The notes under the pieces: generated by a model | Told to the model about the DNA's origin: nothing | What the model saw: only the letters and a program-made list of their open reading frames with translations | Database searches by the model: none | Shown here: piece by piece, positions 21,904 to 31,566 of the stretch | Numbering within the stretch: the first letter of the stretch is position 1 | Layout of the letters: every line of letters starts with the position of its first letter | Assembly: GCA_964016875.1 (NCBI GenBank) | Contig: OZ024724.1 | Coordinates: 27,813,962 to 27,877,961, forward strand | Direction of reading: 5' to 3' | DNA from: Fallopia convolvulus | Lineage: Eukaryota > Streptophyta > Magnoliopsida > Caryophyllales > Polygonaceae | DNA length: 64,000 nucleotides | Position numbers and translations under genes: made by a program

Positions 21904-22140
21904 TCAATCAATAATTAGGCTCAAGAACTTTGTGATATCATCCTTCTTCTCTTCCAAGAACCACACGATGACATCCCTTCCAGCTGCTTCAGACAACTTC
22001 TTCTCTACATACCTTCTCTTCGTCTTCTCCTCGGACTCAGTTTGTAGGATTCTCCTTGTTTGCATTGGCCTTTTCTTCCTTGTTTAGTTTCTTCTCAACA
22101 ACATTTGTCTCATTCTCTACTGCTGGCTGCTCAATCTCTC
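21904..22140 (-). pseudogene. Captured fragment of an unidentified lysine/glutamate-rich gene
   Basis: The minus strand opens a frame from about 22140 rich in Glu, Lys and Asn, then a one-base frame change near 22040 leads to a frame containing RRYVEKKLSEAAGRDVIVWF and ending at TGA 21904..21906. Charged, non-repetitive and exon-like, it is probably a piece of a host gene carried by the CACTA element. I do not recognise the family. Confidence 0.4.
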
Positions 22141-22662
22141 TAAATTGACACCATCAGAAGCATAGTAAGTACCCAAAATACTAATAACACTTTGGAACAT
22201 TCAACAACGCAAAGAGAATCACCTTAGCTGCAAGGGAGAGATGAGTCATTAGAGGGCTATTCAAATAATCATACCTTAAATCTCACTTGACAAGCCCTAA
22301 TTAAAACTAAAGTTCCTGAAAAATTCTAAAGATAAACTAACAAGCATATCTCACACTTGACAAGCACAAAAAATTGATGTCCCTACAATTGCAAGGACAT
22401 GCCTAGCTAAATTAATAAATATGACCTAGAATTGATGAGCACACTGTACACACCCAAGAAATGAGCCGAATACATAATCTCACATCATGTTCACATTTGG
22501 AAGCAATCCAAAACTCACTTACGATTTACAAGACCTAAAATCATACCAGAAACTTTAAGCAGATTCAAATCGACAATTACCTAAAATTGAGCACAAAAAC
22601 TAGAGAGGGAAACCGAAAGTTGAATAAAATTAAAGCTCAAAGGCAGCAAGAAACAAACTTAC

Positions 22663-22714
22663 CAAGCTTAGACTCTAGCAAAGAAGGGGCGGGAGAGGAT
22701 TGCGAAGCCGACAT
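22663..22714 (-). pseudogene. Captured first exon of an unidentified gene
   Basis: On the minus strand an ATG at 22714 starts MSASQSSPAPSLLESKLG and stops at a perfect splice donor (G then GTAAG at 22662). The sequence upstream looks like a 5' leader (GC-richer, with CT-runs). This suggests that the transposon carries a host 5' leader and first coding exon. Whether it belongs to the same gene as 21904..22140 is unknown. Confidence 0.4.
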
Positions 22715-23205
22715 CTTTTTCTTCTGCTTCTGCTTCTGCTTCTTTTTCTACTTCTGCTGCTTCTTACCTAGAATCCATGAACACAAACACGAGACCCTTA
22801 GTGGCTCGGCCGGCGCCGGCAACGTCGGATCCGTCGGGGGAGTGTCGAGTCTCATCGAAAGCGAGCAATCGTACGTCGATCCAGATCTGCCCGAGAGTCG
22901 CTCGCCTTTTCTTTGAGAAAGGAAGGATTAGGTTAGATTCGTTAGAACCCTAAGGTTGGCGTTCTGGGCTCCAAATAATAAGCAGGAGTTTATGGCGCTT
23001 TTGGCGATATAGCGCCATCCGTTTCTTTTATTTTTATGGCGCTTTTTTTAAAAAGCGCGTTAATAAATATATTAATTATTTTTTTTAAAAAAATTAATAC
23101 TTTATAGCGCTTTATGCATACAAGCATCATACGTGTGTGATATATAAGTGCGCTTTTATGTAGCGCCATAAATTTCCGCCATATATAAGGAATTGTGTAC
23201 TAGTG

Positions 23206-23547
23206 GACGAACCTCCTATTCCGTATTTGTCTAGTGAAGTGGTGTGGGAACGTGTTCATAATTTGTCAACCGTCTTGGAGAGTCCACTTCAATATCTTGA
23301 TGGTTATGATGAAACTCATAAGTTCACGAAGAAAAGTATTTTTTGGGTGCTTCCTTATTGGAAGCATAAGTTGCTCTGCCACAACCTTGATGTCATACAT
23401 ATTGAGAAAAATGTGTTTGAGAATGTGATTAACATTGTATTGGATGTTAAAGGTAAGACAAAGGATAACTTCAGCTCAACGAAGGACCTACGCTTATATT
23501 GCCATCGCCCAAAGCTTCAAGGGGAGGATGAACACAAGGGCCCAAAA
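23206..23547 (+). pseudogene. TNP2 transposase, C-terminal part of the core
   Basis: The frame resumes straight after the nested CACTA with DEPPIPYLSSEVVWERV and then LPYWKHKLLCHNLDVIHIEK, a hallmark of TNP2 transposases (HNLDVMHIEKNV in relatives), and GKTKDN. A TGA stop at 23548 ends it. Relics of the following part appear at 23570..23700 in other phases. Confidence 0.85.
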
Positions 23548-23703
23548 TGAAAAGCAGTGTACACATTAGATAGAGGAAAAAAGACAATGTTGCTTGCTTG
23601 GTTACAAAGCTTGAGATTTCTGGATGGTTATGCCTCTAATATTGGTCGGTGTGTACAATTGGAAGAGGGTAGACTACAAGGAATGAAGAGTCATGATTGA
23701 CAT

Positions 23704-24057
23704 GTGTTCATGCAAAGACATCTACTAGCTGCTTTCAAAGAACTTCTTCCCGTGGGTGTGGGGGGGTCATTGACGGAGCTGAGCTTATTTTTCCAATCAT
23801 TATATTCATCTACACTTGACAAACAAATGATTGAGGATCTAGAACGGGCTGCATCTCTTATATTATGTCAATTGGAAAGGATATTTCCACCATCGTTCTT
23901 TGATTGCATGGAGCAGCTCATTATTCATTTACCATACGAGGCAAAGTTAGGGGGTCCGGTATGGAACAGATTGATGTATCCAATTGAAAGATTATTATTC
24001 ACGTTGAAAGGGAACATGATGAACCTGCAAAAGGTGGAGGCGTCCATAGTGGAATAA
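23704..24057 (+). pseudogene. TNP2 transposase, DUF4218 domain
   Basis: The frame encodes FMQRHLLAAFKELLP, FFQSLYSSTLD, ILCQLERIFPPSFFD and PIERLLFTLK, the ordered motifs of DUF4218, a domain that follows the core in CACTA transposases. A TAA after EASIVE closes the frame; the related protein would continue. Confidence 0.85.
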
Positions 24058-24179
24058 TATTTGTTTGAGGAGATAACAAGTTTCGATCAACATTATCCTC
24101 AACCTCAAGACTCCTATAAAAGAAAGAAAACCACCACGAATTAGGTGAGTGTGTATCCTCAAATTTCAATTTCCAACCA

Positions 24180-24884
24180 TCCGGGCCGTGCAATTGGAAA
24201 ATGCAAGGCTATTTGGATGTCCGATGAGTCAGACTTTCATGCAGCACATGTATACATCCTACTTAATTATAAAGAGGTTGACTCTTATGTCGAGTAAGTC
24301 AATCAAACTTATATATTTATATATATGTTATTTTAGACATGAATAAATAGTTGAGTGAAACATGTAATTTACCACACTTATGTTGTTCGTTCCATATGCA
24401 CGGAATTTAAACACATTGTAGGACAAGGAGATTCGCATGGTCTTGCCAACTATTTTTGTACATGGTTTCATGAAATTGTAAGTACTAGGGCATATTGTGT
24501 CAACAATACAAAATTCTAACATCACACGTGTATAAAATTAATATATGTGTCTATGTTTTGTCGGTTTTGATTGTAAAAGCCCTACATCCCCACTTTGGGT
24601 TGATAGAACAGATTTTGGAGTTTGAGTTCACTAAGATGCCGTGTAAGAAGATTGTTATGTTCAATTGTTTGTGGTTTGACCCTAGCCCTAATTGGACAAA
24701 AGTGCATCCAGATTACCATTTCCAAGAGGTTAATGTGAAGATTTGTTACAACAACCATGATCCTTTCGTCTTTGCTCAACAATGCATCCAAGTTTACTAT
24801 CTAGACTACCCTGGTGCACCCCGTACTCGTGCTGAGTGGAGATATGTTTTTAAGACAAAGCCAAGAGCCAATGTTGAGCAATGA
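24180..24884 (+). pseudogene. TNP2 transposase C-terminus, DUF4216 domain
   Basis: An exon-like piece at 24185..24297 encodes SDFHAAHVYILLNYKEVDSY and then meets a possible donor site (GTAAGT). After intron-like AT-rich sequence, 24565..24884 encodes FGLIEQILEFEFTKMPCKK, MFNCLWFDPSPN, NHDPFVFAQQCIQVYYLDYP and VFKTKPR, matching the DUF4216 domain order. The frame ends at TGA 24882..24884. This marks the end of the CACTA transposase gene. Confidence 0.85.
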
Positions 24885-25495
24885 TGGGCAGAGAGCAATG
24901 TTGAACAACCAACAATTTTTGAACCATTACAACTGGATGACTTTCAGATTGATGGTTTCGTAGGGTCGACAATTTAATCTTTACCTACAAATCTTAATGA
25001 TCTAGTTTCTTTGCATGAGGAAGCTAGCATACGATGTCCAAAGTGGCAAGGATAGCTTCGATATTGAAAACGTTAGCAAAGAAGATGATTTTCCATCAGA
25101 TTGAAGTTTCGAAAAATATGATTGGTAAATCCTTTTTTTTTCCTAATTCTATCAACTAGGTAATTAATTGCTAATTTTACCATCTAGATTTTTGGTTTAG
25201 GACGGAAAAAATTGATTAAGGATGGAACTTTTTTTGAATGACATATGGGTGAATTAGTAGTTAATTATTCATTTAGAAGGGAAATTTTGGTTTGAGTGGG
25301 AAGTTTCAATTTCGGATTATGAATGGGAGGGAAAATAAATTTTGGACTAAGAGATTGAATTTTGGGCTCGATTTATTCTAGGCTCATTAGTCCAATTCCT
25401 TCTCCCTTGTGACTAAACCCTAACTCGTGTTTCACTCATTCACTCATTCTCACACTTGTGTTTTCAGAGAAGTGAGGTTTAGTGTTTCGTTCTCA
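24885..25495. other. CACTA sequence between the transposase gene and the next gene
   Basis: No frame is supported. A short weakly coding stretch follows the stop to about 25105, then AT-rich DNA. From 25380 it resembles a 5' leader that continues, after removal of the solo LTR, at 26917. Confidence 0.4.
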
Positions 25496-25500
25496 CTTGC

Positions 25501-26911
25501 TGATCGCTCTCGGATGCGAGGGTCAAGAGATACAATTTATAACCCGACCCCGTTGTAGTACGTGGTGGGTGTCGAACACTCGGGAAGTCTACTCGATCGA
25601 TGTGCCTAGATACTAGGAAGCTAGAAAGGAGAGCATAAAACAAAGGAAAACAAAGAAAACAGTCGGGACCGACACTGAGGTCACGTCGGGCCCGAGGTTG
25701 GCGACAAGAGGAAGTCGGGACCGACACTGGGTAAGTCGGGCCCGAGGTAGCTGGGGATGTCGAACTCAAAGATTTTAAAAGTAGATCTTGGGCTTTTGGG
25801 TTCCTTCCCTAGTAGATTAAGGCTTTTCCACCCCAATTCAGGCAATGAGTGATGATCGGACTAGGATCGAGTGCTTTCGCCCTCGTTCCAACCACATTTA
25901 CACCTCGATCCATGGGGAAATCCCCTTCGAAGCAAGGTCTTGAGATTGACACATGTTCACTTTCGCTACTTTGCCAATCTCAAGCCTTGATTCCCAACTT
26001 TCGCAAGGAATTGTAGCTCTATGTAGAGTGGGTTCCTTAGATCAAACACTCAAGGCTATGGAATTGGGGTTTCTAGCCTAAACCTAGCTAGGGTTTTCCC
26101 CCATAACCCAAGATCAAGGAGATCTACTCCATGTGACAAGCAAAGAAAGCAATCAAATCAAAAGAGAAAGCAATCATCATAATCAATCTCAAAACAAAGC
26201 AAGGTTTCATTCAAATCCAAAGCAATCCACAAATTCAAATCAAGGGTTTTCAAATCCACAAGATCAAAGCAAATCAAAGCTAAACAATCAACAAAACCTA
26301 TCAAGCCTTCCTCTCTCTTGGCCGATTCTCTCTCTCTTCCTCCTCTTCTCCTTCCTCCTTGCTCTCCAAGTATCCTCTTGGCTCCCTTGGAACCCCCCTT
26401 TTTGTGTGTGTGTGAGGGAACCCTTTCCTAGAAGACAAGAGGGCCTTTTATAGATTAGATGAAGGGCAAAAGTGGAAGTCCACAAATTCGTGCCTTGGAG
26501 CCCAAGTAGTTCGGTGACCGACTCGGACCGACACGGAGGAACCTCGGGCCCGAGTTACTGTGCAACTCGGTCCGAGGTTGGAGACTTCAAAGTCGGGCCC
26601 GATGTGGTTGCAACTCGGTCCTGACCTCGTTCCACCTTCTTCTTAGTTGGCTTCTCTTGTTCTTCTTCATGGCTTGCTTCTCTCTTTCCCGCTTTAGCTC
26701 GGCCTTTGCTCCATGTCTCGACCCTCCTTCAAATCGATCCTTGATTCATGCCAAATTACCTACAAAACACATAAAAGGTGCGTAGTCTCCGAATCTCATA
26801 GAAATACGAGAACTAAGCTAAAAAGGAACAAAACGCACAAGAAAAGGGGAAAAAGAAACATATTTACAAAGGAAATCACATATGAAAACACCACCAAATA
26901 GAGAGACATCA
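25501..26911 (-). mobile_element. Solo LTR, 1,411 bp
   Basis: The segment starts TGATCGC, ends GACATCA and is flanked by the 5-bp duplication CTTGC (25496..25500 and 26912..26916). No internal region or second LTR is present, so it is probably the product of recombination between two LTRs. A TATA box in minus sense (TATAAAAG at 26445..26452) suggests minus orientation. It contains repeated TCGGGACCGACACTG and TCGGGCCCGA motifs near 25660..25750 and 26520..26610. Confidence 0.8.
26445..26452 (-). promoter_or_regulatory. TATA box in the solo LTR
   Basis: Minus-strand TATAAAAG followed by GGCCC; supports the minus orientation of the solo LTR. Confidence 0.45.
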
Positions 26912-27046
26912 CTTGCGGCTCCCTCTCTTTGGCGGTTCAAACCCCTGTTCGATCACTCTGGTATGTCTCTCTCCCTCTCTCCCTTGCTCTCGCTCGTTTC
27001 TCTCTTTAGGATACAATCTAGATTTTGGGCTTTCACTAACCTCTTT

Positions 27047-27355
27047 TGATACGCTAAATCATATTAGGATAATTATTATTATTATTTCCTTTTATTTAAG
27101 ATTTAGTTTTATATTTTAGTAGGATATCATTTCAGCGTTATCTTTTCCGATTTAGCTAGATCCGAGAGTTATTATAAATACTCTCTTATTTGTTATGTTT
27201 TTAATCAATCAGAAAATAATTATCCAAACCTAATTCTCTCTTCTGCCTCGTTCCTCATCTTGTCTGTGTCATTCTCCCCCTGGCCTTTGGCCCTTCTTCC
27301 CTTCACTCGATTACAATCTATTGATTTGGTACAAGATTACTCCAATCTTGTATCA
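27047..27355 (+). repeat. 5' LTR of the RRM element
   Basis: 309 bp, ends TGATAC/GTATCA. Contains a TATAAATA box at 27173..27180. Confidence 0.9.
27173..27180 (+). promoter_or_regulatory. TATA box of the RRM element
   Basis: TATAAATA about 127 bases into the LTR, in the same sense as the internal ORF, and also present in the second LTR. Confidence 0.6.
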
Positions 27356-27357
27356 AT

Positions 27358-27371
27358 TGGTGCTTTCATCC
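27358..27371 (+). promoter_or_regulatory. Putative primer binding site of the RRM element
   Basis: TGGTGCTTTCATCC starts two bases after the LTR, the same spacing as the tRNA-Met sites elsewhere in the window. It begins with TGG as a tRNA-complementary site should; the tRNA was not identified. Confidence 0.5.
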
Positions 27372-27379
27372 CTTGAACC

Positions 27380-28252
27380 ATGTCTAACGATGGAGATCTG
27401 CAGTCGCTACTGGAGTTATTACAATGCACTCTGTATGTTGAGATTCATGATGAAATCTACCCAGTTTCTTGCAGCGTCTTACAACAAGTGTTTTCCGTCT
27501 TTGGAATTATAGAAGATCTTGAGAGAATACTGTCGGACTCAGGGTTTCGACTTCGTTTCAAGAACGTCGAATCCGCCATCGATGCTTTAAAATCTTATAA
27601 CGGAAGATGCATCTATGATGGATGTTGTCGTATGGAATTGTTCCCTGATGAACGGATCAACATCGTCCTAGACGAGATGGCAAATCCTCTCGAAGATGCG
27701 AACGCGACCGCGACAACCAGCCCCGCGCACGCGGAAACTAGCCCCGCGACCGCGGAAACTAGCCCCGCGACCGCGGCAGTCATTCCGGCGCCCGCGGCCA
27801 GCCTCCCGGCACCCGCCGTCAAGGTTCTGTCGCCCGCAGCGACCGAGCCCATGCCCGCGGCCAGTGTACCTGCATCCGCAACCATTCCTTCAGCACCCGC
27901 GGTTTCGTCCGTCGTGTCCGTCGACTGGACAGTCTTCGCGCCCACCGTGTACCTACATCCGACGCCTGCAGATTCAAGCCCTAAAATTCTTGGCGTCAAT
28001 TTGGCAAGGCAGGAGACTGAAATTTCAATCGAAGTTGTGCCCGACACTCCACTTCAATCGATGTTGCGGGCTTTACATTCCAAGTTTCGTCTTCGACCAA
28101 AAGTGCCACATCTTATGCCGTATGATCGCGGAAAGACATTGATTCCGACTTCTTCTCCTGATTTCCGCCTCGAGGACGAGTCGATTCTCATCGGGGGAGT
28201 AATTGATACCCTAAATCATATTAGGATAATTATTATTATTATTTCCTTTTAG
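27380..28252 (+). CDS. PTB-like RRM protein carried by an LTR element
   Basis: The intact 290-residue frame begins nine bases after the primer site. Residues 15 to 90 form an RNA-recognition motif of the polypyrimidine-tract-binding (PTB/hnRNP L) type: CTLYVEI as RNP2, VLQQVFSVFGIIED as helix 1, a degenerate RNP1 (SGFRLRFKN), SAIDALKSYNGRCIYDGCC for helix 2 and strand 4. PTB proteins bind pyrimidine-rich RNA and steer splicing; whether this one binds RNA is inference. Residues 100 to 190 are a low-complexity Ala/Pro/Thr/Ser linker with TSPATAE repeats. The C-terminal 90 residues (ALHSKFRLRPKVPHLMPYD) are unknown. The last 16 residues and the stop lie in the 3' LTR. No stop or frameshift interrupts the frame although the LTRs have diverged about 2 percent. 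Confidence 0.8.
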   Translation: MSNDGDLQSLLELLQCTLYVEIHDEIYPVSCSVLQQVFSVFGIIEDLERILSDSGFRLRFKNVESAIDALKSYNGRCIYDGCCRMELFPDERINIVLDEMANPLEDANATATTSPAHAETSPATAETSPATAAVIPAPAASLPAPAVKVLSPAATEPMPAASVPASATIPSAPAVSSVVSVDWTVFAPTVYLHPTPADSSPKILGVNLARQETEISIEVVPDTPLQSMLRALHSKFRLRPKVPHLMPYDRGKTLIPTSSPDFRLEDESILIGGVIDTLNHIRIIIIIISF

Positions 28253-28512
28253 TTAAGATTTAGTTTTATATTTTAGTAGGATATCATTTCAGCGTTATCT
28301 TTTCCGATTTAGCTAGATCCGAGAGTTATTATAAATACTCTCTTATTTGTTATGTTTTTAATCAATCAGAAAATAATTATCTAAACCTAATTCTCTCTTC
28401 TGCCTCGTTCCTCATCTCGTCTGTGTCATTCTCCCCCTGGCCTTTGGCCCTTCTTCCCTTCACTCGGTTACAATCTATTGATTTGGTACAGGATTACTCC
28501 AATCTTGTATCA
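28204..28512 (+). repeat. 3' LTR of the RRM element
   Basis: 309 bp, pairs with 27047..27355. It supplies the ORF's stop codon (TAG, 28250..28252) at a position where the other LTR has T for the G. Confidence 0.9.
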
Positions 28513-28720
28513 TCTTTGTTGTTCTTCCAAAGAACTCTCTTTGCCGGCATTTGGTAAGTCTCTCTCCCTCTCTCCATTTCTCTCGCTCATTTCTCTCTTT
28601 AGGATACAATCTAGATTTTGGGCTCTCACTAACCTATTTGTTGTTCTTTCAGAGAACGCTCGTTGCCAGTGTTTGGATCTCATTGCTGGTGTTGGGTAAG
28701 TCTCTCTCCCTTGCTCTCGC

Positions 28721-29588
28721 TCATTTCTCTCTTTATGGGTCCATACTTCTTTCTTTGTTGGTTAATTGATCTCTCATTTGTTTCTTTATGGGTCCTTAAT
28801 ATGAAGAGACGGTGGCGGTTTCTTCCTGGACAACCTACGCTATATCCTTCTATTGCTTCAATAAAGGTGCAAGTCCTTAATCTCTCCCTCTTTCTTCTAT
28901 TGTTTTCATTTCTCAAATGAATTGCATGCTCATTTACCCCAAATCTTGTTCTAGACTCACTTATCTTTGTATGTGCACCTATCTTTGTATGAATTGCATG
29001 CTCATTTCTTCTTGCACAAACATGCATTCATGATTCATTTGTGTGTGCACTTATCTTTGTATGAATTGCATGAATTGCATGCTCAATTGCATGCTCATTT
29101 CTTCCTAGACAAACATGCATTCATGATTCATTGGTGTGTGCACTTGAGCGTGCTCATTTCATCCTAGACAAACATGCATTCAATTGTATGCTCAATTTTT
29201 TTTAAAAAGGACATTAATTTGTGATACTATAATTGATGCCCTAATTTTACTTGGTTAATTCTATCAATCTTGAGAGCATTTTGTTGATGCCCTAAGTATA
29301 CTTGAGTTCTATTAATCTTGAGTGCATTAATTGGCGATACCTTAATTTTAGGTATTCATCTTTTTGAGTTCGTTTTTCTATTTTCTTTTTTTTGTTTCTA
29401 TGTTTTTTTTCTTTTGAGTTCTTTTACATGCTTCTTGTAATGCCCTAATTATACTTGAGTTCATTTTTGTATTTCCTTTTTCAGTTTCTTTGTTTTTTCT
29501 TTTGAGTTCTTTTACATGCTTCTTGTGATGCCCTAGATATACTTGAGTTCTATTTATGTTTCCTTCTATTTGTTTGATTCATGTCATT
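28721..29588. repeat. Leader/intron region with tandem repeats
   Basis: From about 28960 to 29200 a block with TATGAATTGCATGCTCATTTCTTC and ACAAACATGCATTCATGATTC is repeated about three times. From 29230 to 29550 a second block with GATGCCCTA and ATACTTGAGTTC recurs four times. No coding frame is supported; it looks like intron or leader of the following ORF. Confidence 0.5.
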
Positions 29589-30343
29589 ATGCGTCACCTT
29601 GGAAGCACATCTCGTGGACGTGTTGGGGTTTCTAGGTGCAACTTTGCGCGTGGTCCACCTCTTTCTTCTCCAGCTAAGGGTGCTTTAAGCCATAGAAGGC
29701 CTCCTATGAAACGATCCCTCCTCCCTACTCCTAGTAACCCAAGCCTTAAAAAATCATCACCACCTGTAGCCCCTCCACAACGAGTTGTTGCATCTTCAAA
29801 GGCTCCTTCAAAAACTTTCCCACCAGCTCCTCCACAGTGAGTTCTCCCTACTTTAAGAACATGTAGCCCTAACCTTAATCCTACCCCTCCTGTCCGATGA
29901 GGACTCAACCCTTCAAGGGCTCCTTTAAATGCTCATTCAAGAACTCCTAGCTCGGTTCCAATACCTCATAAAAACAAGTTGTTCCACAGCCTTACTACCA
30001 GCTGAGGAAGAAAGCTATGACCAACATATTGAGGATGATTTTCATGTGGACTATGAGCATGGGGTTCGTATGGAAGGAGATGTAGAAGGAGATGTAGAAG
30101 TTGAGGAAAAGGTTGAGGAAGAAGAGGAGGTAAATGAAGGAGAGCAAGAAGTAGGAGAGAAAGAACAAGGAGAGCAAGAAGAAGGAGATAAAGAACAAGA
30201 GGTACACAAAGGAAGCTTATATGGATTGCTAGGACAGACAACCGGTTTAGTGTTTTTTGTTTTGGTCCTTTTTTTTACAACTTTACATGGAAGTATGTAT
30301 CTATATACCTTTCTATGCAACAATGTTATCTTTTTCACCACTT
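29589..30343 (+). pseudogene. Proline-rich then acidic ORF, possible second CACTA gene
   Basis: From ATG 29589 an 83-codon frame reads MRHLGSTSRGRVGV and then a basic proline/serine-rich stretch, ending at TGA 29838..29840. A second frame (29929..30343) is strongly acidic, with long Glu/Val/Gly runs after HIEDDFHVDYEHG. A proline-rich start followed by an acidic region is common in the ORF2 proteins that accompany TNP2 in plant CACTA elements, and the position fits. No diagnostic domain remains, because the sequence is cut by Tat-like LTR DNA near 30551. The function call is tentative. Confidence 0.35.
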
Positions 30344-30550
30344 AATGCCCCATAAAGTGAAATTGAAGAGATTAAACAAATATAAACATAATAAATAATC
30401 TACTATGCAACATGTAAAGTTATCCTCAAGCCTACATAAATACTATAACATCTTGTATAGATTTATGTATAACATAAATTTAGAAGATAAAAAACATCCA
30501 TAAACTAAGTGGTAATAGTGTTTCTTAAGATCCCATAGGTCTTAGGTCTC

Positions 30551-31545
30551 CAGCCAGTCTTGTCCTGTATCTCGACGTTCGATCGACAAACTATTATTTT
30601 TTCCTTATGCATCAGAGGTGGCTTACGGAATTCTCGCCCCCTGTGTCCATTGTTTTGCAGGTACTAGGTTGAAGAGGAGCTTGGAACGGAAGGTGACGAA
30701 GAGAGTAAAGAGGAGTATACTCGAAACGTGGTAAATATATAGAAAGAGAAGAGGAATATACAAAGCACTCTTGACAATAAAAAGCCAAGATGAAAAAGTA
30801 CATCACCAACCTCGGATACGCAGATCCGGTCAAAAACGCCCTACGGGCCTAACAAAAACGGGTCTAAGACCCCCACCATATCCCAAAAACCTGTCGACAA
30901 GCTGCCTATGTACACAAAAACTCGGGACACGCCCGACAACCCACCCTTCGATCACAAACATGGTCAAGGTCCCTACAAAAAAAACGGTTGGTATGCACAC
31001 GCATCCAAACCACAAGCAAGTAACCCACATCGCCTACAAATAAGCGGGAACAACCACAAGCCCCAAAGCCCCAAAGCCCCAAAAGAGAGTAGGGAGAGAA
31101 GCACATCACGTCCAACAATTAACCTCATATGCCGAGTCTTCTCTTCAAACCTTCCCCACTCGTACGTGCCTTCAAACTTGCAATTAGCCATGATTCGTTG
31201 CTTGCACTCGAAGATAATCACCTCCACACACTTATCCACATTCGGCTTCTCCTCTTCAAAAACCACCTTGTTTCTAAGAGTCCATGTGTGGTAGACCAAG
31301 CCATGGAAGGTGATGAACTTGATCTTGAGAAGCAAACTCCCACGCCATGGGGAGTTAGTGAACCACTCCACCCACTCCCTTAAGTTCCTCTTCGTTGTGT
31401 GGATCCCCACCCACCTCCACACCTTCTCCATAGCTTGTCTAATAAAGGGGCAAGATCCACATAGGTTCTCGGTTGACTCCGGATGTGAGGTACACAAGAT
31501 CCTCATACGATTAGTGCATTGAAGACGAATTTTTGTGCACTAACA
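30551..31545 (+). repeat. Tat-like LTR fragment, split by a LINE
   Basis: 30551..30718 and 31513..31545 match 61191..61398 as one continuous block (shared TCGACGTTCGATCGACAAAC, TCCATTGTTTTG, GGTACTAGGTTGAA, GAAGACGAATTTTTGT). The block ends CACTAACA at 31545 and is followed by a decayed primer site. The upstream part of this LTR is missing. Confidence 0.7.
30719..31512 (-). mobile_element. LINE 3' fragment (non-LTR retrotransposon)
   Basis: The insertion lies in the Tat-like LTR. Its minus-strand frame 30973..31506 reads CGSCPFIRQAMEKVWRWVGI, NLREWVEWFTNSPWRGS, and TFHGLVYHTWTLRNKVVFEE, the zinc-binding and C-terminal region that follows reverse transcriptase in plant L1-type LINEs. The 5' part is missing, which is usual for LINE copies. 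A clear poly(A) tail is not seen at the left end. ATAC near both junctions may be what is left of the target duplication. Confidence 0.65.
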
Positions 31546-31566
31546 ATTGTTGTTGTCGGTGGAAAA
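31546..31566 (+). promoter_or_regulatory. Decayed primer binding site of the Tat-like element
   Basis: TTGTTGTTGTCGGTGGAAA resembles the site used by Athila/Tat elements (consensus TGGCGCCGTTGCCGGGGA) with several changes, directly after the LTR end. Confidence 0.45.

Larger units (their letters stand above)
20046..23205. mobile_element. Gene-capturing non-autonomous CACTA element
   Basis: The 3,160-bp element begins CACTAGTACAAAAAGTG and ends with the inverted form (TTGTGTACTAGTG), flanked by the 3-bp duplication GAC (20043..20045 and 23206..23208), as CACTA elements require. Both ends carry dense subterminal repeats of GCGCCATAA and its complement (about 20075..20300 and 22985..23175), the usual transposase-binding arrays. 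The interior has no transposase but carries pieces of plant genes on the minus strand, including a kinesin-4 exon. It is inserted in another CACTA. Confidence 0.9.
27047..28512 (+). mobile_element. Small LTR retrotransposon encoding an RRM protein
   Basis: Two 309-bp LTRs (27047..27355 and 28204..28512), each TGATAC...GTATCA, differ at six positions. The 5-bp duplication TCTTT flanks the element (27042..27046 and 28513..28517). A primer-site-like TGGTGCTTTCATCC follows the first LTR after two bases and a purine tract (CGGGGGAGTAA) precedes the second. The 848-bp interior has no gag, protease, reverse transcriptase or integrase. Its single ORF encodes a PTB-like RNA-recognition motif. The element is thus non-autonomous and seems to have acquired a cellular RNA-binding domain. 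Confidence 0.9.
26917..28720 (+). repeat. Tandem exon/intron-like units of about 130 bp, split by the RRM element
   Basis: A unit made of an exon-like end (GTTGTTCTTCC.AAGAAC...), a donor-like GTAAGTCTCTCTCC and the line TTTAGGATACAATCTAGATT occurs around 26940..27046, 28518..28650 and partly 28650..28720. The units look like duplicated non-coding leader exons with their introns, upstream of the ORF at 29589. The LTR element 27047..28512 sits in the first unit. Confidence 0.5.
2951..30345 (+). mobile_element. Decayed CACTA (En/Spm, TNP2-type) transposon split by nested insertions
   Basis: Pieces of one plus-strand TNP2-type transposase follow each other in the correct order: transposase-associated domain (2951..3175), N-terminal TNP2 part (18456..18900), central part (19461..20045), next part (23206..23547), DUF4218 (23704..24057) and DUF4216 (24565..24884). 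Between the pieces lie younger elements with their own target-site duplications, and removing each one brings adjacent TNP2 parts together. Further right is an acidic, proline-rich ORF that may be the second CACTA gene. Terminal inverted repeats were not identified, so both ends are approximate. Several stops and frameshifts show that the transposase is dead. Confidence 0.75.

Noticed and set aside
21824..22087. Plus-strand 87-residue hydrophobic frame
   Set aside because: It is the complement of the charged minus-strand captured fragment; Lys/Glu codons read backwards give Phe/Leu/Ser-rich peptides.
27613..28142. Minus-strand and second plus-strand frames over the RRM linker
   Set aside because: They shadow the GC-rich Ala/Pro/Thr linker of the RRM ORF in other phases.
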